Shown piece after piece: positions 1-12,491 of a stretch of 64,000 nt of DNA (positions are counted from its first letter, which is position 1; each line of letters opens with the position of its first letter). A model generated the notes under the pieces. It was not told where the DNA came from. It was given only the letters and a program-made list of their open reading frames with translations, and did not search any database. The DNA lies in contig CADCXD010000001.1 in NCBI GenBank assembly GCA_902806575.1, forward strand, positions 1,240,001 to 1,304,000. The letters run 5' to 3'. Origin of the DNA: Jackrogersella multiformis (Eukaryota > Ascomycota > Sordariomycetes > Xylariales > Hypoxylaceae). The translations under genes and the position numbers were made by a program.

Positions 1-1636
1 TACGTAGTACCCAGCCCAGTCGCATGGTTGTGCTAAGTCCGACTAACCGACGCTTAACAGACCACCATTTCGTTGCTGATTTGAAACCGCCTATAAAAAG
101 TCTACTTAATAAACTTGGAACTCTGATAACATTAGCCAGAGATTTTCAAATTTAACTAAGTCTATACTTAAGTATGTCATTGCATTGTTTAAGATACCTG
201 TGTATGTACCTAGGTATGTATGTTACCGCGTTTACGCCAAGAATGTCATTAACAAGTTTTGGAAATAATATTTTCCTGTTGAGTGTCAAGTTCGAGCTCG
301 ATTCATCCATGTTCGTATTCGATTCCATTTAAAGGTTGGTCTGGGGACATCTTTAAGTCTCTGTAACCATAGGTTGGTTGGGGAACCAGGTAAACACGAC
401 CTCGGGACTTCAGGCGGCCAACCACCTGAGGGGGTACTTCGAATTGGAGTAGGTGGATAAGGTACGCCACCCTGGGTAATATGTGGAGATGACGTAATGT
501 TTACACGGTAATTATTAGAATAAACTGTAGAGAACACACTGTGAAGGACCCCCTTTTCCGATTTCTCTATTCCTCTCCGTGGCTAGTAGGCCGGGTTTTG
601 TTCTTTTCTCACCACCTTTTCTTACCCGCCGTTGCTCCGCCCTGATCGACTTAATCATCTCTTGGGCTTCCGAGTTTCGTTGGAGGTTCTTGCCTTAGCT
701 TGACTCCGTCCTTCAACTTAACTGGTCTCTTTATTACATTCGCTTTAGATACCCACTGCACATTCGCTCGAGATCTCAACACCGATCTTTTTTCTGCCCG
801 CTTCAATTGATGCGATCGGTCACCCCTAAGTTTTTACAGGGAAGAAACGAGTCGATTGGCTAAGCCATTTTTACGGTGACACCCCGTGTTACCCATCGAG
901 ACCCGCTAGTCCGTACAGTAATCATTCGAACGCTTACAGCACCCTCGCTGCCTCGACGACATCTTTGTGGTGATTGTTTGTTGACCTGTGTCTTATTGAT
1001 GCGTTTCTGTGGACAAATCTACCGAATTTGGACGGCGCCTAAAAGCCAAAGAGGAAATTTGTAAAGAAGGTGCATTACGGGCACCCATTATACTTTTCTC
1101 CTCTTCGCTTTAATTGGCACGAAACTGCCTAGGTAGTTTTAAGCTTTTAGATCTTGACTAGTATGTATTGAACAGGGAATCTACCTCTTTTCGTTGCCGC
1201 TAAATCTAAACTTGGACGACTCGTCCGGTTGCTCACCACAACAAATCAAACTGAGTACCTAGGTACCTTAGTAAGAGGGAAAGGGAAAGCGCAAGGGGAA
1301 AGAATTAGCATTCACGATTTTCATCTCATCATTCCGAACACTGTTCGCTTTTTGCTTTTTGCTTCTTGCTTTTCGCTCTTCTCCATACACTACATAATTT
1401 TTGCAGATCCTTTTCTTACAATGTTCAGTCTTCAGTAATACCAGCCTCCGCTATCCCTGGGCCAACTCGCGTCTTATTAAGGCGAAGGGCTAGCTTACAA
1501 CACGTCCAACTGCACGTGTATTCGACAACAGTGTCCCGTCGGACGCCGTCTTTACCCACGAAAATATTATCATATGTAATCGATTTATACAATACCTACG
1601 CTATTTGTCCTCTAGTTCAAATATCAACTTCCAAAT
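1..1636. other. Gene-free upstream region of the chitin synthase gene
   Basis: No open frame here resembles a known protein. The last few hundred bases before position 1637 are pyrimidine-rich and probably hold the promoter and a long 5' leader of the chitin synthase gene. Exact copies of the TACCTAGGTA palindrome lie at 207-216 and 1256-1265. Confidence 0.6.
207..216. repeat. TACCTAGGTA palindrome, first of 20 exact copies
   Basis: A perfect 10-bp palindrome found in the intergenic DNA. Exact copies start at 207, 1256, 7993, 12431, 14272, 16876, 16946, 17461, 23073, 23236, 23580, 25746, 33558, 37978, 38007, 38320, 38961, 41770, 44904 and 45367. None falls in a coding exon called here, and I saw none in the AT-rich tract. 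Many are embedded in longer runs of CCTAGGTA and GGTACC. Confidence 0.85.
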
Positions 1637-4600
1637 ATGTCGCTCCCTGAGCGGCCGGGGGCGGCGAGTCCTCCTTATGAACATCGAACCTCCTATCGAC
1701 AATCGTCCTCGCGACGCGCTCGCCCTGCCGATATCGAAACTGGCGGATACTATCCCGTACCTGGGCGGAGGTTGTCTTCACATCAGCGTGCGCCTTCAGG
1801 AAATTCATTTGCTGAGACGATTCGCCATCCTAATGGGACTACAGACAAATCACCTCTTTCCCCTTCTGCGCCGCCGCAAGACGTTCCTGCTGGAGTACCA
1901 TCGCGCAAGAGGAGTCTCATAAGACCAGAAAGAAACAGAATCGATAAGGACCACCCGAATTATCACTACCGGCAGCATGCTGCTAACATGGACACGCTTC
2001 CGTCCTCTACGGGCAACGATCCTATCTATGAAGATATGGAGGGAAGAACCGATTTATCCGCGGACCGGACTATAGATGCTGCTACATCGGATAGCTCACC
2101 CCCTCGAAAAAAGAACAGTGGGGAGAGCGAGAAGCACAAACCTAGAGGATCTCAAAGAAAACGGCATGCAGGAGGTCCCAAGATATCCAAGTCTTCTAGA
2201 GATGCCAAACGCCGGAAACCGCAGGAGATAATCAGTCCCCCAAGCGTTTGGAACGTGTACTGTGCTATTATCACATTCTGGTGTCCCGACTTTATTTTGA
2301 ATTGCTGTGGCTTTCGTTCAAAAGCGCAAAGGAGAGCCTGGAGAGAAAAGATGGGTCTTATTAGCATCATTTTGTACATCATGGCTTTTGTCGGTTTCTT
2401 AACCTTCGGTTTCCAGCAAACCGTTTGCGCGTCGCCTGGTGTTCGTCTCCACGCCAACGATGTTGGCAGTGGTTACATGATATTCCATGGCACGGCCTAC
2501 GATCTAACAAAGTCCGGTCACCCTCCAGCTCAAGGTATTCCACTACGCCAGGATGGATCGTACGCCAATATTCTATATGATTTGCCTACAAAATACGGTG
2601 GTATGGATGGCAGCTTTCTGTTCCAGAATGTCAACGGGAAATGCAAGGGTCTCATTACACTTGCCGACGGCTCGGATGTTCCGCATGATGCTAGCGACAC
2701 AAATCAACTCGCCTGGTATTTTCCGTGTACAACGTTTAAACAAGACGGCTCATCAAGCACAAACTTCACCTGGCCCTACGACTCGGTTGGCTATGCATGC
2801 CATACAACCCAGAAAGCCAGGGACACATTCTATCTTCAACTCCATGGTACTGGCGACGTGTTCTACACTTGGGATGACATAAAAAATAGCTCGCGCAATT
2901 TGATCGTGTACTCCGGCAATGTCCTTGATCTTGACCTACTCAATTGGTTCAACGAAGAGGAGGTCAGCATTCCTGACCGGTTCAAGGAGTTAAGAAATAA
3001 GAACACGGGTGCCAACCAGGCAATTCGTGGTCGTGATGTCACAAGGGCATTCCAAAAAGCAGCGGATAAACAGATAGCTGAATGCTTCGAGGAAACCATC
3101 AAGGTTGGAACTGTGGATACGGATACGGTCGGATGTATCGCGTCCCAGGTGGTTCTTTACATTTCTCTAATACTGATTCTTTCTGTTGTCATAGCGAGGT
3201 TCGGACTGGCATTGGTATTCCAGTGGTTCATCAGCCGCAAATACGCTGCCATCAAGACCTCTCAGACGGCAGACAAGAAGAAGCGAAACCGACAGATTGA
3301 GGACTGGACTGAAGACATCTATCGAGCCCCTCCACGAATGCCTGGTGATGTTGGTAGCAGTTATATGGGATCTGATAGGACTAGCAAGCGTGCCAGTACT
3401 TTCTTGCCCACGACGTCCCGCTTTTCGGCGGTCTATGGAACCGACAGGAATCCCAGACGACCGCAACCGACGACTATGGCGAGCCAGGCTTCAACTGGGC
3501 CTCTACTTCACCCCAACTCGATGTACAAACAAGGCAACGATAGTAGGTCGAGTATGCTCCGCTCTGACCCATACGGAAGCACAGCCAGCCCGATGGACGG
3601 TTACGGCCCCGCCGGATTCATCCACGAAGCCGTAGTACCTCAGCCGCCGTCCGACTACCAGCCTTTCGGATTCCCTTTGATTCACTCTATTTGCCTGGTC
3701 ACAGCCTATTCCGAAGGAGAGATGGGTATCCGAACCACACTCGATTCCATTGCTATGACAGACTACCCGAACAGCCACAAGGTGATACTCGTTATTTGCG
3801 ATGGTATGATCAAGGGCAAGGGCGAGAGCTTAGCAACGCCCGAGTTCGTTCTCGGCATGATGAAGGACCACACTATCCCCCCAGAAGAAGTTCAAGGTTT
3901 CTCGTATGTGGCCGTAGCCAGCGGTTCGAAACGGCACAATATGGCTAAGGTATATGCTGGCTTTTACGACTATGGTACCAAGTCTGCCATCCCGGTAGAA
4001 AAACAGCAAAGGGTTCCAATGATGCTGGTGGTAAAATGCGGAACGCCTGATGAATCTACTAAATCTAAACCCGGTAACCGGGGCAAACGCGACAGCCAAA
4101 TCATCTTGATGTCATTCTTGCAGAAGGTTATGTTCGACGAGCGCATGACAGAGCTAGAGTTCGAGATGTTCAATGGTTTATGGAAAGTAACTGGTATATC
4201 TCCCGATTATTACGAGGCAGTGCTTATGGTCGACGCCGATACCAAGGTCTTCCCCGACAGTTTGACCCATATGCTCTGCGCCATGGTTCGCGACCCCGAC
4301 ATCATGGGACTCTGCGGCGAGACGAAAATTGCAAACAAGAGACAGAGTTGGGTTGCGGCTATTCAAGTGTTTGAATACTTCATATCTCATCACCTAGCCA
4401 AGTCTTTCGAATCCGTCTTTGGAGGTGTTACTTGCCTACCAGGTTGTTTCTGCATGTATCGTATTAAAGCGCCCAAGGGTGCGCAAAACTATTGGGTTCC
4501 TATTCTGGCGAACCCAGATGTCGTCGAACATTATTCCGAGAATGTCGTCGACACCCTGCATAAGAAGAATCTTTTGCTCCTTGGGGAGGATCGTTACTTG

Positions 4601-5366
4601 ACTACTCTCATGTTACGAACTTTCCCCAAGCGTAAGCAGGTCTTCGTCCCCCAGGCGGTATGCAAAACCACAGTCCCCGACGAATTCAGTGTCCTGCTCT
4701 CACAAAGGCGAAGATGGATTAACTCTACAATCCATAACTTGATGGAACTGGTTCTCGTCAAAGATCTCTGCGGTACCTTCTGTTTCAGTATGCAATTCGT
4801 TGTTTTCATCGAGTTGGTCGGCACCCTGGTACTTCCCGCAGCTATTGCGTTCACATTCTATGTTGGTAAGTTCATCCAGTGCTCCAGAGGAATATATGGT
4901 CATCGTTGCTAACACGCTTGTAGTCATTGATTCTATTATAGGACCGGTGCAAATCATTCCGCTAGTACTTCTTGCTTTGATTCTTGGTCTGCCGGCCGTT
5001 CTTATCGTTGTCACGGCTCATTCGTGGTCTTATGTCGTATGGATGTTGATCTACCTCCTATCACTCCCGATCTGGAATTTTGTTCTCCCAAGCTACGCCT
5101 TCTGGAAGTTTGATGATTTTTCATGGGGTGACACTCGGAAGACGGCGGGAGAGAAGACGAAGAAGGCTGGTATTGAATACGAAGGCGAGTTTGATAGTAG
5201 CAAGATTACTATGAAACGGTGGGCCGAGTTCGAGCGAGAACGACGGTTAAGGGACAACTACTGGGGATCGAGAGAGAATGTCGTGGGCGGTAATTGGGCT
5301 GCTTCTGGGCCGAATACCGCAACCTTCCACCATTCCTATGATGATCAGTACTATTCGGATGCATGA
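1637..5366 (+). CDS. chs-4: Class IV chitin synthase (yeast Chs3 / Neurospora CHS-4 type)
   Basis: This integral membrane enzyme polymerises UDP-GlcNAc into cell-wall chitin. There are two exons, 1637-4865 and 4942-5366, giving 1217 residues. The 76-nt intron has a GTAAGT donor, a GCTAAC branch site and a TATTATAG acceptor; joining it restores the family sequence FYVGPVQIIPLVLLAL. A long charged, Ser/Pro-rich cytosolic N-terminus comes first. A membrane segment follows near residues 239-262, then an extracytoplasmic cytochrome-b5-like region (FHGTAYDL), then a second membrane segment near 505-530. The GT2 glycosyltransferase core has VDAD near 865-868, EDRYL near 984 and the product-binding QRRRW near 1023. 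The C-terminus is a membrane cluster. The cytochrome-b5-like region and absence of a myosin head point to class IV. The start is the first ATG of the long frame. Confidence 0.95.
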
Positions 5367-8300
5367 GTTATAGGCTGAGTTGAGTATCACGAGACGTATT
5401 CATTTACCATATATAGGAATCGGGGCTGTCATGGGGAAGGTTGGCGAATGGCGGCCGTCGTCGTCGTCTTCGTCCCGAGTTTTCAAATCCTATAATGCGG
5501 GATTCAAGAGCATGAGTTGAAGTAAACGTATAGAGACAACTGGGAGCATTCGGCGTCATTCAGCGTTTTACATTGTACATAGCTCAGGTTTACGAGGCTC
5601 GTCATGCCGTAAAATTAATTGGACGAAATATACATATCACCTGTTGGAATTTAATTATATAATTAATTCATACTCGCGTATTCTTGCTTTACACCTTTCG
5701 GTGGGCGCTACATGTGACCTCCGAGACCCTTTTTTTTTTTTTTTTTGCCTTCGCGGCGTGGTCCGCATGGCACTACATCGGCGCCCTCGTAAAGGAGCTA
5801 TGCGGATGAGACATTCGTGAAATCGGGATGTTGGACTTGTGCTACGCTTCTAAGATAAGGGTAGCCACGGAATCTTCGCCGCTGCCTAGTCTGGGGGAAA
5901 TGTGTGTGACGAGATCTTGCACGCTTGTATCACGATATGGAGGGCTCCAAGGTCCAAGCTGTAGTAGGCATGGAGAGCTTGACGGAGGTAGCTTGTTTGC
6001 TTGCCTATCTACCCAGATAGGTTCTTATATGGTAATAGTAGTCGTATAATGTTATTGTTCTTGGTTAGCTCTCGCAGCTTGCGATGAGTTGCGAATTGTA
6101 GCGGTAATAGGTAAGGCTTTAATACCTGAAGCTTGGAACTATAACATGGGTGCTTGCTTCAAGCCACGAAGACTATAGTGAGGCTAATGCATAATGCGGA
6201 GAAGAATTTACTTATGGTATTATAAAAAGATGTGTAGGTTTGTATTCCACAATCCGCACTTCGAGGATGGATGAATGGCCTGATTTGTCAGGCGAGTTCG
6301 CCATGCAAAAGACTTTTATTCGTCATTCAACGTGGTTCCTTTTGGTTTGGAAAACATGACTTGTCACTAGGTACCTACCTCCCAAGATACCAAGGCAGGA
6401 ACAGCGAAGAGGATGTCCTGACAAGTGCTATACGGATTAGCTTCCGGAGCCTTCGGTATGAATATTGGTCTGACAATCTCCTTTGGAGGTCGAGAGTGCT
6501 GTCAGCTTAGTATGACGCTCCTATACAAAATATATACATCTCGACTATGTAGGTAAGCGTTAGGCTCGAAGAACGCCTAAGAATGCGAGCGGCCGTATTG
6601 GGGAAGCAATCTTGGGTTCACCTGTGAGATCAGAAATATCCAGTGCCACGCTGCAGTTCCCCATGCCTGCCTCAAGTAGGTATTACAAGAATGACTCATG
6701 GGGGGGCAATGAAATAAAAGAAGTCCAAGGGTGGCACCCGGGAAGATGCTTGGGCGGCGCGTTACCTCGCGATATTTCTCTCGTTGACGGGCTGACGGGC
6801 TGTCTGGTATTTGGCGGATCGGCGGTCTCTGCCCGCAAGCTTGCATTTCTTGGGTGCGGACCGCTTCTCTCAACCACCGATTCTGCCAGTGACTAGTTGC
6901 CTAGGCTGCTAGGCTGCCAGGTAGCTTAGCTACCCTAGGTAAGTAGTTGAAGTTCGGGTGCGGGGTCTGCAAGGCTCTCGTTTCGGGGTTGCCTCTCTTT
7001 TTCTTCCCCCAGTGCCGTGTCTGCATGTTTGTTGGAGTCGTCTCTCTAGCCCTCTAGCTGTCTTTGTTCGGCCCTACCGCCTTGGTTCCATAGTTCGGTT
7101 GTTATGTTGTTATGAGAACCTTCCTAATGTGCTCGGCGGTGAGCCCCGATTCCTGAAGCAGAAATAACTTATGAGGGATGGCTGCGGGGCCGTCTTGTTC
7201 CACCTATCCCATCGTCTTTGTGTAAAGACTCGACATAGAGAGCCGTGCGAGGTTTATTTTTTTAAGGGTTTATTTTTTTACACTTCGTCGAATCGAGTCT
7301 TCTCGACTGTCTCACTTGGCGAGACATATGACTTTTATAACATTGAATCTTGACTTGTCACAGAAGCCACCAGCTCACCGGTTTAAAAAGTGAGGAATTG
7401 ACGGAAATAATAACCTTCTCTTAATATGGACTCGGCAAGTGGTTCGTAGCTAGAAAGGCTGCTAGGATTAAAATGATATATCATAGTTGAAATTTGAGAG
7501 AAAAAAAGGAGAATGGCGTGGCGTGGCGTCGGCATTGTTGAGAATTTCTGGCCGAGGCTGCGAGGGAGGGAGACAGGCACACAGGTCAATAGGATAGCAA
7601 TTAATAGCAGCAACGCAATGCTGTCATCATAACGAAATAATTATCAAAATAATTATCGAAGCTAAGACAGTTTTCTTGGTGTCTCTTTTGGTGAATACAT
7701 ATATGTACATGGTAGGTAGGTGGTTGGAGCTCGTCTCCTTGCTTAGGTAGACATCAATTGTTACCTTGTTGGGCACATGCAAAGAGTCGAATTTGGGCAT
7801 GTGATGGACAAAGTTTAATGTTTCCTCTTCCCTCATCCCTTTTCCCTTTTCCCTTTTCCCTCGCAGTTGCTTCCTTCGAAGTTGCCTCGTACATGTATGT
7901 ACATGTAAGGAAGTCCAAAAATGGCTCTAACCCCCACTGCCTAGACGATTGTAAGGTTTAAGTAATTAAAATCGGTGGGTAAGGATAGATACTACCTAGG
8001 TACGCATATGTACGGATGTATATTATACATGTTATGTATGTATAACAGGTAGGAATAAAGTTTGTATGTACATATTACCTCTATTTACCTGTTACCTGGC
8101 AGCCTGGGTAGGCGAAGAGTTCGAGTGGCGCGTGGTCGTCGTATCCATCCTCGATGTAGGTACCTAAGTAGCTCCCCACTCTCGCGGAATAGGCACTTAT
8201 GCATCTACCTATCTCCATTCTAATCAGTTGCCCCCCTTCCCTCATCATCATCAACAGTCATCTACACTAACAACGACTCGACCCATTTCTTATCTTGTGT

Positions 8301-8920
8301 TGATCGATAGGAAACCCTCGGAATACATGACAATGCGCAAGCTCCCCTTCCTTTCGACTACCTAGGCTGCTAGGTATCATAAACATCATCGATTGGTCTA
8401 CTGCGTGGACATCGATGTAAATGCAAAGGGTCACCTCCTCCACTTCCTTTTTTTATTTTTGTTTTTATTATTATCATAACTTATTTGTTATTTCACGATT
8501 TACTTCCGAAGTTATTTACCACTTACGCCTACCTACTACCTATCTAGCTTAGTTTACCTTTACCTATTTTACCTACCTATTCCCATCTCACATATAATCC
8601 CTACACTACTGCTATATACTACACTGCACACTACCTCTTTTTCCCCCTAGGTACATACATAATAGACAGCCACAAACAGGTAGGGGACCGCAGCCTTTGG
8701 TCTATCTTGGCGCCCTGTTGAAGATCCGCCTCCGCCGCCATCTATCCGCCCATCTAATCAACCGACTACCTTGTTCCCTCCCCCCTTTACGAACCAATAG
8801 GAATAGGCTCCACGACCAATAAAGAAAAAAGCAACACTGCTCCTTTAAGTAAACCCCCCCCAAAACCAAGGCGGTTAGGCTCGAATCTCAGCAAATGACT
8901 TAAACACACCTCCAACAACG
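5367..8920. other. Gene-free 3.5-kb region between chitin synthase and the WD40 gene
   Basis: No open frame here looks like a protein of a known family, and codon use is erratic. It holds a run of 17 T (5730-5746), a CCCTTTT-type short tandem repeat near 7837-7860, a TACCTAGGTA palindrome at 7993-8002, and a pyrimidine-rich leader-like stretch from about 8200 to 8920. The last part is probably promoter and 5' leader of the WD40 gene. Confidence 0.55.
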
Positions 8921-10951
8921 ATGCGCCCTCCTAATTCCCCACCCGCCTCTCCATCACTCACCCCAGACAGGTCCCAGATCGACCAAGATGCCTCACTCGA
9001 GTCTCCTCAGCCGCAAACTGCTGGACTCGACCCATCTAACATCGACAATATCGAAAACATCGATAACATCGACAGTCCTATGAATGACTACCCTTGGCCG
9101 CCGCTGTTATTCATCCCGACATCCACCGCGCAAAGCAACCCCGGCAACGCTTACGGAGTCCAACACGGAGATGACGAAGGTAGCAGCAGCAGCGCTGACA
9201 ACAACCACGACATGTTGGAAGATGACGTTGAAGAGGGCGGTGTGCCCCTGAATAATATCCCTATGGATCTGAGTAATCAGGATCTGGTCGTGACGCCTCT
9301 CGACAATGCGCTCTTTATACATCATGATATCCCTCAACCCTCGCTTCCGCCTTCGCCACCCATCGACTCCGACGCTATCGACTCAACTGCCGCTCAGCCC
9401 TGGGAAGCACCTCCCCTGTTACTAGATGTCCAAGATCTCGAAGATGACGTCGATCCTGCAGTTGCTGGTCTTCATCCCATGGCCCTGAGCAATGCTAATC
9501 CCATGTCGCTCGGGCCTGAGAATCCACACGTCATGCAGTTCCTCGAGCTCTGGGAGTGGCAGAGCCACGCAGATATCCAGCTTCGCGCAACCGGCCCTGT
9601 CCCGTTGACTCCACAAATTCGACGCCTGGCGCTCGAATGTCCACGACGGGTCGAGTATAAGCAGCTTAGGGGTGACAAATACGACTTTCAAGGCATCAGT
9701 TGGAGGGAGCTTGGTGTGACCAGAACCATGGCACGGCGCCGCCGTATGGCAACTTTTCATAACTATGTCAACAGATCAAACTCCGACATATGGCGCAATA
9801 GTCCATCCGACAGGCCACTGCCTCCTGTCGAGAACTATTTTCGGTTCAAGAGCATGGATATTAGGCGAGATGTGCGTTTGCTACACTTTCAGCTTCGCAA
9901 CATCTTGGGTGTCGCATCACGAACTAGGACGTTCTATCCAAGCTTTACTTCGATCAAGGAGCATAACCCTCTGACGGGACGGGACAAAATAGCGATGCGC
10001 TTCGATAACCAGACAGGGGCCCACGTATCCACCTTGACTGCTAGCGAAGATATCTTGATCGCCGGTGGTTTCTATGGAACCTATCATTACCGTTACCTAA
10101 ACTCCACAACGGGTATTGAAGCTCACGAGGGACAACTGACCAGCCATAACAGCGGCATCACCAACCATGTACAGATCCACTCTTCCCGGCATTCGTCCAC
10201 GCCGGTGGCAGCTTTCGCATCGAACGACTTTGGTTTTCGAGTAGTCGACCTGTCTACAAACAGGATCACGTCAGATGTCATGTATGATTTCGCCATTAAC
10301 TGTTCTGCGCTGAGCCCGGATATGAGGCTTCGCGTCATAGTTGGGGATCATCAAAATGTGCTTATCACCGATGCGGAGACCGGCGAGATTCTCCAGGATC
10401 TCGAAGGCCATAGAGATTTCGGATTCGCCTGTGACTGGGCACCAGATGGGTGGACGGTTGCCACCGGAAATCAAGACAGGAGCATTAGGATATGGGATGC
10501 CCGGAAGTGGAAGAATAGCAAGGGCGAGAGTACATCAGTTGCCGTGGTTCGGACCGAAATGGCTGGTGCGCGGAGCTTGCGCTTTTCCCCTCTCGGATCC
10601 GGGAAGAGGATCTTAGTCGCCGCCGAGGAGGCGGATTTCGTGAATTTGATTGATGCTCAGACATTCCAAACCAGACAGACTGTCGATATATTTGGTGAAC
10701 TCGGCGGTGTCGCGTTTGCCAACGGAGGTGATGATCTCATTGCTTTGTCGAGTGACCTTTCTCGAGGGGGTGTAATGCGTTTGGAACGTTGCGATGCCGG
10801 AGCAGAAGACACCTTCAGCTACGCAAACAGCAGGGCTTATGGGTATGACTGGGTGCAGAGTCCCGAGCAGGTCGTGGCAACGCCAAGCTCGCAAGTGACT
10901 CTTACCCAGAAACGAAGAAAAGCCGCCATGTTGGAAAACTGGACCTTTTGA
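8921..10951 (+). CDS. WD40-repeat protein of the S. pombe SPBC2A9.03 type
   Basis: Single exon, 676 residues. The first roughly 200 residues are acidic and low in complexity, with a short Asn-Ile-Asp repeat (NIDNIENIDNID) and many Pro/Ser. A conserved region follows (LECPRRVEYKQLRGDKYDFQ) and then a seven-bladed-type WD40 array in the C-terminal half; the clearest blade is DWAPDGWTVATGNQDRSIRIWDARKW. The arrangement matches my memory of a fungal family typified by the uncharacterised S. pombe protein SPBC2A9.03. No catalytic domain is visible, so a scaffold or adaptor role is inferred only from the fold. The start is the first ATG in frame after a long pyrimidine-rich leader. Confidence 0.85.
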   Translation: MRPPNSPPASPSLTPDRSQIDQDASLESPQPQTAGLDPSNIDNIENIDNIDSPMNDYPWPPLLFIPTSTAQSNPGNAYGVQHGDDEGSSSSADNNHDMLEDDVEEGGVPLNNIPMDLSNQDLVVTPLDNALFIHHDIPQPSLPPSPPIDSDAIDSTAAQPWEAPPLLLDVQDLEDDVDPAVAGLHPMALSNANPMSLGPENPHVMQFLELWEWQSHADIQLRATGPVPLTPQIRRLALECPRRVEYKQLRGDKYDFQGISWRELGVTRTMARRRRMATFHNYVNRSNSDIWRNSPSDRPLPPVENYFRFKSMDIRRDVRLLHFQLRNILGVASRTRTFYPSFTSIKEHNPLTGRDKIAMRFDNQTGAHVSTLTASEDILIAGGFYGTYHYRYLNSTTGIEAHEGQLTSHNSGITNHVQIHSSRHSSTPVAAFASNDFGFRVVDLSTNRITSDVMYDFAINCSALSPDMRLRVIVGDHQNVLITDAETGEILQDLEGHRDFGFACDWAPDGWTVATGNQDRSIRIWDARKWKNSKGESTSVAVVRTEMAGARSLRFSPLGSGKRILVAAEEADFVNLIDAQTFQTRQTVDIFGELGGVAFANGGDDLIALSSDLSRGGVMRLERCDAGAEDTFSYANSRAYGYDWVQSPEQVVATPSSQVTLTQKRRKAAMLENWTF

Positions 10952-11977
10952 CGCGGCGTATATATGACCGAGAATGAGCAAGGACCGAAGGGTAGGCGTT
11001 TTGGGATATCTGAGCATTTAAGTGGGCAGCAAGCGACGGCATTGGTTCATTGCTTCCTCTTCCTCGTTCATTTTGATTTATTATTCCCTCCCCGACGACT
11101 CGTACTTCCTACTGGGGCGTGTCAAGGGAAATCACGTACATTATTATCATAACATCACGAGGAAGGGACGTAGCCGAGAACCCAGCCTCCGGGAGACAGG
11201 ACGAATTTCATTTTTGGAATTGGCGAAAGGCAGTGGACATAGCCGGATTATAAGTACATATATCCTCAGGGACTTCATCATCATCATCTTTTCACGGGAG
11301 GTTTGCCTTGTTACGAGTACTCTCTCAACTCACCTAGCTTAGCACAGCAGAACAGGGTCGAGGATAACGAACAGACTTGCTATATTGGCTAAACAGGGGC
11401 GAAAGTGTCTTGTTCTCATACACAACCCTTTTATGACATCGGCACGAGATTTAAGAACGATTAATATAGTGATAATGAGTAAATTAGATGAATATTTGGC
11501 TTTTTGAGAGGGAGGTCGGATACGGATTATGCATATGCCCTCGCGTTATGAATTATTGTAATCCATCTTGCTTGCATCCTTAGAAGTGCCTGGTAGAGTT
11601 GTATCTCCATCTTCACTTGCCAATGTGCTGTCTAACGCCCGCCTCTGTACATTCCTCCTTTTATTAGATACCATGACGACGACGGCGTTAAGGCTGTCGA
11701 TAGTCTGTTTACATATCGGTTTGAGCGTTATACATATGAACTGGACCTATTGTGACCGTATCATATACTTATCCGTGACTAACGACGTGCTTATATATAG
11801 GTATATATTTCAGTTTGGAGTTCAGGGGTATCAAAGCGCCAAATGAGAACGATGGGTATAAAGGCCATTACACTTCTCGACCGTTAAACATTTAAGGTTA
11901 AATGTCATAAATCTTCAAGCAAAATATAATATATTCCCCGAAGGCATCATGTAGATAAACTTCGATAATCGAGTTCA

Positions 11978-11995
11978 TAACCCTAACCCTAACCC
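11978..11995. repeat. Interstitial telomeric repeat, three exact units
   Basis: Three consecutive TAACCC units, the complement of the TTAGGG telomere repeat used by filamentous ascomycetes, sit in the middle of a gene-rich region. The block is followed by CCAGCCC with no further units. Confidence 0.85.
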
Positions 11996-12374
11996 CAGCC
12001 CTGAAGCATCTACCTACCACACCAGATAGACATCCAACTGCAACAAGATCCCTAGATCAATGATCAACCCAATCGCCATCCCTTCCCAACAAATCAAATC
12101 AAATCAAACAAGTCAAACTAACAAGCCGTCATAATCAATCCCATGTATTCATATTCATAACGTAGATTCATCGTTGAGGGTATCTATCTAGCTATGCGAG
12201 TACCCGCCGACCCGACGCCCCAGTTCAGCTCAGTCCATTTCATTTCATTCCAGTTTAGTTTAGTTCAGTCCAGTCGTGTTCTATCTATTCGTGTTGAAGT
12301 CATGCCGTCCGTTTCAGCGTATATGTATCTGTATATGCATGTGCATGTAAATGCCAAACCCCATCCATCCTACA

Positions 12375-12400
12375 CTCTACCCTCTACCCTCTACCCTCTA
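12375..12400. repeat. CTCTACC tandem repeat (about 3.7 units)
   Basis: A 7-bp unit CTCTACC is repeated three times and then partly a fourth, just downstream of the T-protein stop codon. No function is apparent. Confidence 0.75.
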
Positions 12401-12491
12401 ACCCCCGTGTCGTCGCGGCGTATATAAAGCTACCTAGGTAGGTAGTTTTCCAGTTCCCACGGCCGCGCGCCAGGCACCCCGTTCTCACCTC

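Larger units (their letters stand above)
10952..12491. other. Convergent intergenic region with an interstitial telomere repeat
   Basis: This lies between the 3' ends of the WD40 and T-protein genes. I see no credible gene. It contains three telomere-type hexamers (11978-11995), short AATCA and CAGTT/CATTT runs near 12095-12280, a CTCTACC tandem repeat at 12375-12400, and a TACCTAGGTA palindrome at 12431-12440. Confidence 0.6.
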
